Origin: Larix kaempferi
Lineage: Eukaryota > Streptophyta > Pinopsida > Pinales > Pinaceae
DNA length: 64,000 bases
Reading direction: 5' to 3'
NCBI GenBank assembly: GCA_027924585.1
Contig: BSBM01000068.1
Location: 8,724,501-8,788,500 of the forward strand
Below, piece after piece: positions 1 to 9,647 of this stretch; position 1 is the first letter of the stretch; each line of letters begins with the position of its first letter. Position numbers and translations under genes: made by a program. The notes beneath the pieces were generated by a model. It was not told the DNA's origin. It saw only the letters and a program-made list of their open reading frames with translations, and made no database searches.

Positions 1-1240
1 GTACAGTTGATGTTTTCTTAATACTTGTAAGTGTTCATCATGTTCTTCTTTAGTCTTTGAATAAATTAAGATGTCATCAATGAATACCACTAAAAATTTA
101 TCCAAGTAATTATGTAAAACATTATTCATTAGACACATGAAAACTACTAGAGTATTGGTTAGCCCAAAAGAAATAACCACAAACTCATAGTGCCCGTAAC
201 GGTTCCTGAAAGCAGTTTTAAAGATCTTCATCTTTAATCCTGACTTGATTATATCCATACCTCAAGTCGATTTTAGAAAATATCATTTCTCCACGTACTT
301 GATCGAACAGATCATCTATGCGAGACAAAGGATATCTATTTTTAATAGTCATTTTATTTAACTGACGGTAGTCTATGCATAAACGCAAGGTACCATCTTT
401 CTTTTTAACAAAGATGACACGTGCTCCCCAAGGATACACGCTTGGTCTTATGTATTTTTTATCAATTAACTCTTTTAACTATGATTTTAATTCATTAATT
501 TCTAGGATATTCATCTGGTAAGGATCTTTTGAGGTTGGTAACGCACCCGGTACCAGCTCAATGCTGAAGTCCAATTCTCTTTTAGGAGGTAATCCTGGAA
601 TTTCTTCCAGGAATGCATCTGAAAAGTCTCTTAGAATTGGGATGTCTTCAAGTTTTTGTTTATCTTCTTTAGTTGTGTGTTCATTGTTAATTACATTTAC
701 AACAAACATCTTACATCCTTTACAAACAACCCTCTAAACTTGCAAGGCATAAATTTGTCTAACTGAAGTATTTCTGAGAATTCATTTTACTATTACAGTT
801 TCACATTTATCACTTAAGCAAGTAAAGGTCTTTTCAAAACAATTTAACATTACCCTATGCTTTTCCATCCAATCCATTCCAATTAGAACATCGTAAGAAC
901 CTAATGGTAATACAGTCAGCTTAACATGAGTCCTAAACTGATTCATCAATAATTCACAATCCTTTACATAATTAGTTACTTTCCTTTTAGTTCTGGTAGC
1001 TAATTGAACCAGCCATGACTTTTCAAACTTTTCTACTTTCATATTGCAACCTTTTACCAAATTAGGTGACACATAACTTGGACTAGCTCCTGGATCAATT
1101 AAAATAGAAATGGGTTTATCTTTCAGCATACCCTCTACTTCAACCATTGAAGCTTGATGATCAACCTGTCTGTTTTCCAAAGCTCCATTGATCCTGGGCA
1201 TTTCCCTCGCTAGGTCACCAACAATAGCCTCCTTCTGCAT
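1..1240 (-). pseudogene. G1 pol fragment: aspartic protease and N-terminal reverse transcriptase
   Basis: Protease spans about 780-1240. It has the active-site motif ILIDPGASPSYVSP and the later LIGMDW block, the pattern of plant retropepsins of the RVP_2 type. RT follows at about 1-710, with [33 protein letters not shown] and, near the window edge, the catalytic motif [10 protein letters not shown]. This is the only G copy here whose FxDD box is intact. The frame is broken: there is a stop near 480, and a shift near 218 separates IKDED from the downstream RT. About 12 bases are also missing near position 30 relative to G2-G5. The pieces are recognisable in order but cannot make a polyprotein. 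Confidence 0.9.
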
Positions 1241-1254
1241 TGTATGTTCGTTGT

Positions 1255-2492
1255 TGACGATTCTCTTCCTCAGTGGATATTTTGATGCATAGTGAGGCCC
1301 CTGGAAGTCCCAACATTTAACAGGTTCTTTCTATTCATTATTTTTAACATAATATTTAGGTGGATCTCTGTTCCTTGCAACTGAAAAAATTTGGCTATAC
1401 ATTGCCTCTTGGATTATTTCCTTGAAATTTTATGTTAGAAGAATTATGAGAATTAGTGTTTCCAAAATTTCGATTAAATGTAAAATGCTTTTTCCTTTGT
1501 TCAAAATTATTACGCCTCTTTGCCTTCCAGCTTGCTATGCTTTCCCTCCTTTTGTTCTGTTCATAACATATATTTGCCTTTCTCATGGCCTCTTCAAGGG
1601 TCTTAGGGTCGTCATACTCAATTCTGTCCTTTATATGAGAGGGTAAACAACTCAGAAATCTTTGTACATTGGATTTTTCATCAGTAATGTAAGGCACGTA
1701 TCTCAAGAAACTTAAAAAATTGCTGCTTAATTCCTTCATATTCATGGAACCCAATTTTAAATCGTAGAATTCTTTAGCTCATTCTTCAAAATGTTGTTCT
1801 GAAAGAAATTTCTTTTGAAAATATTTTTAAAAAATGCTCCAATTTACATGTTCTCTTTTAAGCCTTTTACTCGCTTTAGATCTTCCCACCAGATGTTGGT
1901 TTTCCCAGTCAAATTATAAATTGTCATTTTAGTTTTTAACTGACTTGAATAGTTATAAATTTGGAAATATTTATTCATAACGGATAGCCATGCTTTGGCT
2001 TGCTCTCCTTTTTATGTTTCTCTATTAAAAGTTGGTGGTTTTATCTTCTTCATATGGTTTGTGCTTCTTCTTTTTAGTATAGCAATCACTTTCACTACTG
2101 TCACTAGAATACTTGTGCTTCTTCCTATGCCATTTAATATTAATTTTAGAAGAAGAGTTAGTTTCATAATTAGTAAGTTTTAACCTTTTACCTTTACGTT
2201 GGTAGGACATGATTCCAGATTCAGAATTATTTTTTGTTCTTTTATCCTTATCGTTATTATGGAATTTATCCAACAGGATTTGATTCAGCTCCCCTTGAGC
2301 TTTTAGAATTTGTTCATTCTCCTCCTTAACAGTTTTTATTTCTGTTTTTAAATCTCTAAATGTTCTCAGTAATTTAGATGAATTATCGTTTAATTAAACA
2401 AATATATTTTATGCATTAATATGTTCATGCTCATTATTATTTTGATCATTAGGAGGTGACCTGTCCTTAGCTGACTCTTCTGGTCCTTCCAT
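1255..2492 (-). pseudogene. G1 gag pseudogene
   Basis: The ATG at 2492 (MEGPEES...) matches the gag start in G2, G3 and G4. The N-terminal part is charged, with Lys/Ser-rich stretches. The central part (about 1400-2000) is a Retrotrans_gag-like helical domain with FLSCLPSHIKDRIEYDDPKT and a preceding NLTG..NIWW block. A single zinc knuckle lies near 1285-1325. Two of its metal ligands are lost here: the second Cys is Phe and the last Cys is Tyr. Several nonsense codons and frame changes interrupt the frame, including stops near 2390-2410, about 2020 and about 1800. It probably packaged RNA as the capsid protein when active. The family assignment is firm, the exact borders approximate. Confidence 0.88.
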
Positions 2493-2619
2493 ACCTGAAA
2501 ACTAAATATAAAATGTGCTGAATAAAAAAAAATTAAACAAAAATTGGTAGTTGTATTTTCTGTTTTAAATTTTAATTGCGTGAGTTGAGCCACTTTCAGG
2601 CCTAGAGTTTGAAAGTGCA

Positions 2620-2630
2620 CTCTGATACCA
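2620..2630 (-). promoter_or_regulatory. G1 primer-binding site (tRNA-iMet)
   Basis: On the minus strand this reads TGGTATCAGAG, complementary to the 3' end of plant initiator-Met tRNA. It is separated by two bases from the terminal ...TTACA of LTR-1. The same site recurs beside LTR-2, LTR-3 and LTR-4. Confidence 0.9.
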
Positions 2631-2632
2631 CA

Positions 2633-2998
2633 TGTAACATCCCCAAATTTCACCAAAAATTTTAAATTTTCTATGCAGTAATTAATGCTAATATTTGTTA
2701 TGCGGAAAGTATGAAAATGATAACTTAATATTTTCAATAACAATTCAGTTATGTTTATGACGACATAGACTTAGTCACCGGAAATCGTCAGTTGTTTAAA
2801 AGTGTCGAAATGTCGTAATACAATAATATTTTGTTATGTCGTAACTACTTCTAGTTCTATGCATCTATCTTCATTGTCTGAAAGTTCACTTAATCAAAAC
2901 ATTTATCATTTTAAATGTAGTAATCAGAATGATGTGATTCTATAGTTGTATTCATGAATATGATTTCTAATAGTTTTCTTTCTTTGGTTGAAGGGGTC
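2633..2998 (-). repeat. LTR-1 of family G, first part
   Basis: Begins TGTAACATCCCC in plus orientation, which is the 3' end of a minus-strand LTR. It matches LTR-2 from 27759 onward. It stops at ...AAGGGGTC, where element T is inserted, and the LTR resumes at about 14827 with CCCTAAGGGTGCC. In LTR-2 the two halves are contiguous (AAGGGGTCCTAAGG, about 28117-28130). Confidence 0.9.
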
Positions 2999-3586
2999 TT
3001 GAGCCACCATCTTGTTAACAATGTTGAAGGCCCTGTTGGTGACGCTAAAGACCCTGGAGATAGTGTTGAAGCCCTTGTAGATAATGGAGAAGCCCTAAAT
3101 GGATTGGAGAATCATTAATGACCCATTCTGTGGTCATTCATTCTCAGATGGGGTCATGGTACCATAGGAGAAGGTTTGGCAACCCCACAGGTGATGTCAT
3201 GATAGCAAATTGAGGCAGTTGTAGGCACAGTAAACTGTGGACTATTTTCAAGTTATAGTGTTCTGATCCTTAACTCGTTGGGTTGTCTTCTTCCTAATTC
3301 GGTGGTCTTTATTGAAGCTTCTGTAGGATACAAAGGAGACATTTTCAGGTTGCAGTTGTACTCATTTTTACAGTGGACTGAAGATCAAACTTATGTACTG
3401 ATGGACAACAACAGTAGATGTATTTTTGAAGTCTAATTTTTGGGGTTTGTTAAGGCAGCCAAGTTGAATTCTGAGTTAAACTCATAAATGCAGTGGTGTA
3501 ACATAGGTCTGATTTTTGGGCAGCAAAAGGAAATTTGAGGTAGCTGCATGTGAAGAATACACCTCTAAAATTCAGACTGAGGACTA
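2999..3586 (+). repeat. T 5' LTR, first part (truncated)
   Basis: Aligns to the 3' LTR from about 12022 (GGAGCCACC...) to about 12237, then jumps to about 13452 (AGCA..TGAGGCAG). It therefore lacks both the first 208 bp of the LTR and an internal segment of about 1.2 kb. It ends in GACTA (3582-3586), the left target-site copy of element C. Confidence 0.85.
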
Positions 3587-4084
3587 TGTTGGTTTTGGAG
3601 CCCGATCTTCCAGTCTCATAGATGATATTGTCTCAGCCATGCAACCTAGAGGACTATACAATCATGCCCCAACCTTGGGGTTCGGGGGCAACGACCCTGA
3701 GAAAATTTGTTTGGGGTTGTTTTCGCCAACAGTTTTCAGGCCCATGGTTTTGGGTAACCCGTGGTATTTTCCCATTGTATCTCCCTTATAAAAGAAATAC
3801 ATTGTAATACGGATAGGGTTGATGTATTAGGTTTTATGCATTGTAAATATCTTTGAGATATGAAGAGAGACTGTGAGACAGTGAAGAGGAAGTGCAGCGG
3901 TTGTGCTGTAGGTTGTATCCCTTCACTTTGCTAGATGGAATAATAATAAGGACTGGCAACTTTAGTGTGGACGTATCCCAAGTTGGGTGAACCACGATAT
4001 ATCTGTGTCTCTCTTGTAATGTCTGTGTGATTATATTTACATTTATGTCTATTGTTATTACTCTACGATCTTGTTTTTCTAACA
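3587..4084 (+). repeat. C 5' LTR
   Basis: Starts TGTTGG and ends TTCTAACA, 498 bp. It carries the block GTGGACGTA..CCAAGTTGGGTGAACCAC at 3967-3998, followed by an AT-rich stretch. About 90% identical to the 3' LTR. Confidence 0.96.
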
Positions 4085-4086
4085 AT

Positions 4087-4098
4087 TGGTATCAGAGC
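4087..4098 (+). promoter_or_regulatory. C primer-binding site (tRNA-iMet)
   Basis: TGGTATCAGAGC lies two bases after the 5' LTR and is complementary to plant initiator-Met tRNA. The match extends to the following C. Confidence 0.93.
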
Positions 4099-4159
4099 CA
4101 AAGGTCTATTTGGCAGTTAAACCCACAAGAAACTAGGGTTTTTGGTTTGAGTGGGAGCA

Positions 4160-7100
4160 ATGGCAGAAGAAGGAAAGTTTAAGGTCGAGAAGTTTAACGG
4201 CCAAAAATTCCAGTTATGGAAGATGCAAATGGAGGACTATCTGTACTAGAAGGATCTATTCCTACTGTTGGGAGGAAGAGAAAAGCAACCAGCGGCCATG
4301 AAGAACGAAGAATGGGAGGTTGTTGACAGAAAGGCTCTGGGAACAATACGGCTGAGCCTAGCTTCAATGGTGGCTTTCATTATCTCAAAAGAAACAACAA
4401 TGGAGGGTTTGATGAGCGCACTGGGTAAGCTGTATGAAAAACCCTCAGCCTCCAGCAAGGTATTTCTAATGAAGCATTTGTTTAATATGAAGATGTCTGA
4501 AGGTGGATCTGTTACTGATCATTTAAATGAGTTTAATACGGTTACAAATGAACTAAGTTCTGTAAGTGTGAACTTTGATGATGAGGTTAGGGCTCTTCTA
4601 ATCTTGTGTTCATTGCTAGAAAGATGGAATAGCTTGGTCATGGTTGTAAGTAACTCTGTCTTTGGTTCAAACACCTTGAAATTTGATGATGTTATTGGTG
4701 TTATTCTTAGCAAGGAAATGCGAAGAAAAAGAACAGGCGAGACATCAGGTAATGCGTTAACCATGTATAGCAAGGGAAGACAAAAGGAGAGAGGAAAGAG
4801 CCAAGGTAATCGTGGCAAGTCTAAAATGGGAAGATCCAAGTCTAGACTGGGAAAAATAGAGTGCTGGAACTGTGGAAAGAAAGGACATCTTAAGAAAGAC
4901 TGCAGATCTCTAAAGAAGAAAGGAGATGCACAGCAGGAAACTACCCAAGAAGCAAATGTAGCAGGTGATGTGTTACAATATGATTTGATTTTTGCATTAG
5001 ATAATACTAGTGATTATTGGGTAGTAGATTCAGGGGCTTCATGTCATGCTACACCCCATTGGAAATACTATCATGATTATGTTCCAGGTGATTTTGGACA
5101 TGTTTTATTGGGTGATGATGAGCAATGTCAAATTGTTGGAATGGGTAAGGTATGGATAAAAGTTAAGAATGGAACGGATTAGCTGTTGAAAGATGTAAGG
5201 CATATTCCTACTATGAAAAGAAATATGATCTCAACAGAGCAGTTGGGAGATGGCGGTTGCCTATCTACATTTGGAGAAAAGTGGTGGAAAATCACTAAAG
5301 GATCAATGGTGATAGCTGCAAAAGGAGACAGGGTAGGTACATTGTATTTATGTCCTCATAATACTGACCATTCTATCTCTTTAGCTTCCACAGGAACAGA
5401 TACAGCATTGTGGCATCATAGGATTGTCCACATGAGTGAGAAGGGGATGCAGATTCTCCACTCAAGGAAGTTGCTGCCATATTTGAAGCTGGTAAGTTTG
5501 GAATTCTGTGAAAACTGTGTTTATGGAAAACAAAAGAGAGTTAGATTTCTCAAGGTTGGGAAACAGAAGAAGAATGAAAAGTTAGAGCTAGTGCATACAG
5601 ATGTATGGGGACTGGCTTAGGTACAATCTGTTAGTGGCTCTCATTATTATGTTACATTTATTGATGATGCAACTAGGAAAACTTGGGTTTATTGCATTAG
5701 ACAGAAATCTGATGTGCTTGCTACTTTTAAGAAGTGGAAAGCTTTGGTTGAGAATGAGACAGGAAAAAGGTTGAGGTGTCTCAGATCTGATAATGGAGGT
5801 GAGTACTGCGGCAAGGAGTTTGATAGTTATTGTTCATACCATGGGATTCGTAGAGAGAAGACAGTTCTAGGAACACCACAAGAAAATCATGTGTCAGAAA
5901 CGATGAACAGAACGATCATGGAGCGTGCAAGGTGCATGAGACTGCATGCAGGGTTGCCCTTATAGTTTTGGGTGGATGCTATAAATACTGCTATTTATTT
6001 AATAAATAGAGGGCCTTCAAGTGCTTTGGATGATGGTATTCCAGAGGAGGCATGGACAGATAAAAAGGTAAACTACTCATTTCTGAGAACGTTTGGTTGT
6101 GAATCATTTTTCTATATTGATAAAGATAATAGAACAAAGCTTGAAGCTAAATCCAAGAAATGTACTTTTATTGGATATGGGGTTGATGATTTTGGTCATC
6201 AATTATAGGATTATGAAAATAATAAAATCATTAGGAGTAGAGATGTGATATTCAATGAAAATGTCATGTATAAAGATCAGTTGCAGGGAAAGAAACAGGA
6301 AAAGGAAAACAGAGAGTACACAGGACTTGATGAAATTAAAGAAAATGAAGTTCCAAAGGTGCCAGAAAATCAAGAACAGTAGCAAGTACCTGACTCCCTG
6401 AACGATACTCTCCTTTAATGTATTATTTATTGATGACTGATGCTGGTGAACCAGAATGTTATGAAGAAGCAATACAGGTGGAAACTAGAAAGAAGTGGGA
6501 GCAAGGCATGAATGAGGAGATGGACTCATTGGTAGTAAACCAGACTTGGGATCTGGTTCAGTTGCCTACTGGTAAAAGAGCATTGCAGAACAAATGGATT
6601 TATAGGTTGAAGGAAGAAGAAGGAGGAAAGAAGCGGTACAAAGCCATACTTGTTGTAAAGGGGTTTGCATAGAAGAAAGGTATAGATTTTGATGAAATAT
6701 TTTCTCCTATTGTTAAGATGACTTCAATTAGGACTATCTTAAGTATAGTGGCGGTAGAATATTTGCATCTTGAACAGTTAGATGTAAAAAAGGACTTTCT
6801 CCATGGGGATTTGGAGGAAGAGATATATATGCAGCAGCCACAACGGTATGAGGTCAAAGGTAAGGATAATTTGGTGTGTAGGTTAAAAAAGAGCTTGTAT
6901 GGATTGAAGCAAGCTCCATGGCAATGGTATTTAAAATCTGACAGGTTTATGACAGAACAAGGTTATAGTAATTGTCATTCTCACCACTGTGTTTATTTTA
7001 AGAAGCTAGACAATGAAAGATATATTATCTTGTTATTGTATGTGGATGACATGCTTGTTGCAGGGTCTAACATGCAGGATATAAATGTACTCAAAAGGAA

Positions 7101-8000
7101 GCTAGCTAATTCATTTGCGATGAGGGATTTGGGTGCTGTAAAGAAAATCCTTGGTATGAGAATAACAAAAGATAGGAAAAATTGCAAATTGACATTGTCT
7201 CAGGGTGAGTACATACAAAAGGTGTTGGAGAGGTTCAGACTGTAGAATGCAAAACCAGTAAGTACACCTTTGGCCTGCCATTTCAGTCTAAGTAAGGAAA
7301 TGTGTCCCAAGACACAGGACGAGACAGAATACATGTCCAAGATTCCCTATCAACCAATAGTTGGCAGCTTGATGTATGCCATGGTGTGCACAAGACTAGA
7401 TATTGCACAAGCAGTGGGAGTTGTGAGCAGATATATGAACAACCCAGGTAACGAACATTGGAAGGCAGTATAGTGGATTCTCAGGTATTTGAGAGGTACT
7501 ACCACTCAGGCATTATGTTTTGGAGGTATAGACACTGTTCTACAGGGATATGTTGATGCATATATGGCAGGTGATAAGGATAGCAAGAGGAGAACCACAG
7601 GGTATGTGTTTATTGTAGGTGGAACAACAGTAAGTTGGATTTCAAGATTGCAAAAGGTTGTTGCAGTTTCAACAACGGAAGCAAAGTATGTTGCTGTAAT
7701 ATAAGCTAGTAAAGAGATGATTTGGTTGCACAGGTTTATGAAGGAAGTGAATACGAAGAAGAAGGATAGCAGGCTATATAGTGATAGCTAGAGTACCATT
7801 CATCTTGCAAAGAACTCAGCATTCCATTCCAGGACTAAACATATACAACTCAAGTACCATTTCATACGCTCTGTTCTGGAAGATGATCTGTTGAAGCTGG
7901 AAAAGATACATACTAGCTAGAATCCTGTAGACATGTTGAAAAAGGTAGTGACCAGAGAGAAACTGACTTCCTTCTTGGTTTCAGTTGGCGTTTTAGCATG
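4160..8000 (+). pseudogene. C gag-pol polyprotein pseudogene (Ty1/copia)
   Basis: Starts at ATG 4160 (MAEEGKFKVEKFNG). Gag has a UBN2-type region and a CCHC knuckle CWNCGKKGHLKKDC (4863-4904). Protease has WVVDSGASCHA (about 5018). Integrase has an HHCC region (WHHRIVHM.. CENC, about 5410-5520), then HTDVWG, RSDNGGEY and the Glu in NHVSETMNR. RT has QLDVKKDFLHGDLEEEIYM and LLLYVDDMLVAG (about 7033). RNase H has GYVDAYMAGD and STTEAKY. The order protease-integrase-RT is diagnostic of copia. One frameshift lies near 6390-6410. Twelve in-frame nonsense codons were read: 4247, 5180, 5618, 5963, 6206, 6380, 6670, 7243, 7471, 7702, 7789 and 7918. Eleven are TAG and one is TAA. Catalytic residues are otherwise preserved. 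The 3' end is approximate. Confidence 0.95.
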
Positions 8001-8075
8001 AAGGTGAATATGAGAAAGTTGCCAAGTCCAAGGTCCAACAAGTATAGCAACGGTGGAGTTGTTGTGATCAGTCTC

Positions 8076-8087
8076 CAAGTGGGAGAT
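8076..8087 (+). promoter_or_regulatory. C polypurine tract
   Basis: Purine-rich AAGTGGGAGAT immediately before the 3' LTR. It is the expected plus-strand primer site, short and typical of plant copia elements. Confidence 0.85.
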
Positions 8088-8585
8088 TGTTGGTTGTGGA
8101 GCCAGATCTTCCAGTCTCATAGATGATATTGTCTCAGCCATGCACCCCAGAGGACTATACACTCATGCCCCAACCTTAGGGTTTGGGGGCAATGCCCCCG
8201 AGGAAAAAAAATTGGGGCTATTTTCGCCAACAGTTTTCGGGCCCATGGTTTTGGGTAACCCATGGTATTTTTCCATTGTATCTCCCTTATAAGAGAAAGA
8301 CATTGTAATACTGCTAGGGTTGATGTATTAGGTTTTATGCATTTTAAAGATATTTTAGATCTGAAGAGAGACTGTGAGACAGTGAAGAGGAAGTGCAGTG
8401 GTTGTGTTGCAGGTTGTATCCCTTCACTTTGCTGGACGGAATAATAATAAGGACTAGCAACTTCAATGTGGACGTAGCCCAAGTTGGGTGAACCACAATA
8501 TATCTGTGTCTCTCTTGCAATGTGTGTGTGATTATATTTGCATTTTTGTTTATTGTTATTGCTCTGCGATCCTGTTTTTCTAACA
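8088..8585 (+). repeat. C 3' LTR
   Basis: 498 bp, TGTTGG...TTCTAACA, followed by the GACTA duplication at 8586-8590. It carries the same GTGGACGTAGCCCA..GGGTGAACCAC block at 8468-8499. Confidence 0.96.
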
Positions 8586-8590
8586 GACTA
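8586..8590. repeat. C target-site duplication, right copy
   Basis: GACTA, identical to 3582-3586. After it the T LTR resumes with GTGGTATCTACAGCAG, which is continuous with ACGGTATCTACAGCAG near 13834 in the T 3' LTR. Confidence 0.95.
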
Positions 8591-9583
8591 GTGGTATCTA
8601 CAGCAGTAGATCCGGAGATGTCAAGTGAATTTATGCTTTGATATTTTAGTGTTTGGGTAGACACCTTTGATATCCTGGAAGTATATGAGCAGACCCTTTA
8701 CGACTAGATCTCTTGATGACTTGGCATGATAAGCATGAGCAGATTATTAACTTTGAAAGTGACAAATTATTGAAGTAGTTGACAGTTGATGTAATCTTGA
8801 CATTTGAAAAAGTTGAAGATTTACTAAGGCATATGAAGGAAGTCTACAACAATATATTACAGTGACTTGAATTGACAAATGAAGCTTGACATTTTGACAT
8901 GATATACATCTTGTGATGTTTTTGATTTATGACACAGCCATGATAGGGATATATTTGACATGATATTGACATAGTATGATTTGACAAGTAAATTGACAAG
9001 TGGTAATAGAAGTGAAGCAACAGTGATATGTCATGACAATTGACCAAAGCTTGATTGGAATGACATAATTGATGACAATTGGTGTATTGAGGAGACTTTT
9101 ATGACAAGTGGAATTGACCAATAGTGTTGCAGATGTGGATGATCAGATTGACAAGAAGATCAGTAGTGTTGATGAGCAGAGGTTTATGAGTAGAAGTGGT
9201 TGAGCAACAGATTGATGACAATCAGTGATTGACATCAAGCTTTCAAGTAGAATATTGCACCTGAGGATTGGATTCCTCAACCCTTTCTTAGTTTGAGCTA
9301 AGAAAACCAGGTTGGGTCCTGTTACAAGAGTTGGTTCTCTTTTCACCAGTTGGTGCTGATTGTAATCGCGAAGATTGAAGTATTCCATTACCATAAATAA
9401 AGCATACATTACTTATATTGATGTGTCTCTCTTTGATGTGATTATTGTTCTTATGATGAATATTATGTTGTAATTGATAACATAATGCTAGAAAAACTTT
9501 GATTGATTAATTGAAGGTGAAAAAGTTTAAATTGCTCTCACACTGATTCACCCCCCCTCTCAGTTTGGCCATTGTGTCCAACA
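8591..9583 (+). repeat. T 5' LTR, second part
   Basis: Matches 13834-14826 of the T 3' LTR and ends in TGTCCAACA directly before the PBS. It contains a dense TTGAC cluster (8778-9233) and the run CACCCCCCCTCTCAG near the end. Confidence 0.9.
8778..9233 (+). repeat. TTGAC-motif cluster in the T 5' LTR
   Basis: Thirteen plus-strand TTGAC pentamers within about 456 bp, mostly TTGACA. Chance would give about one or fewer. Two are TTGACC, the W-box form bound by WRKY factors. The equivalent segment of the 3' LTR has about fifteen. It could be a decayed tandem repeat or an enhancer; the sequence does not decide. Confidence 0.75.
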
Positions 9584-9585
9584 AT

Positions 9586-9596
9586 TGGTATTAGAG
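9586..9596 (+). promoter_or_regulatory. T primer-binding site (degenerate tRNA-iMet)
   Basis: TGGTATTAGAG, one mismatch from TGGTATCAGAG, placed two bases after the ...CAACA end of the 5' LTR. The spacing is the same as in C. Confidence 0.82.
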
Positions 9597-9647
9597 GAGG
9601 CCTTCGTCACAAGCCTTGCAACCTTGAAGGAGATCCATGGATACACA

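Larger units (their letters stand above)
1..2632 (-). mobile_element. G1: partial Ty3/gypsy chromovirus internal region
   Basis: Minus-strand gag, protease and the first part of reverse transcriptase of gypsy family G. The unit is cut by the window edge inside RT, so RNase H, integrase and the chromodomain lie outside. Order on the minus strand is PBS, gag, zinc knuckle, protease, RT, as in Ty3/gypsy elements. Its right end abuts LTR-1, which acts as its 5' LTR. Three further near-complete G units (G2-G4) and one partial unit (G5) follow in the same orientation. Confidence 0.93.
3587..8585 (+). mobile_element. C: complete, decayed Ty1/copia retrotransposon
   Basis: 4999 bp, bounded by TGTTGG...CTAACA LTRs of exactly 498 bp each and by a perfect 5-bp target duplication, GACTA (3582-3586 and 8586-8590). 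It has an iMet PBS, gag-pol in Ty1/copia order (gag, protease, integrase, RT, RNase H) and a polypurine tract. It is inserted inside the 5' LTR of T. The LTRs differ at about 48 of 498 positions by hand alignment with no indels, so the insertion is old. Confidence 0.97.

Noticed and set aside
4160-7920. TAG codons in C as reassigned or read-through sense codons.
   Set aside because: There is also a frameshift, a TAA, and 10% LTR divergence. Simple decay at methylated CAG sites is enough.
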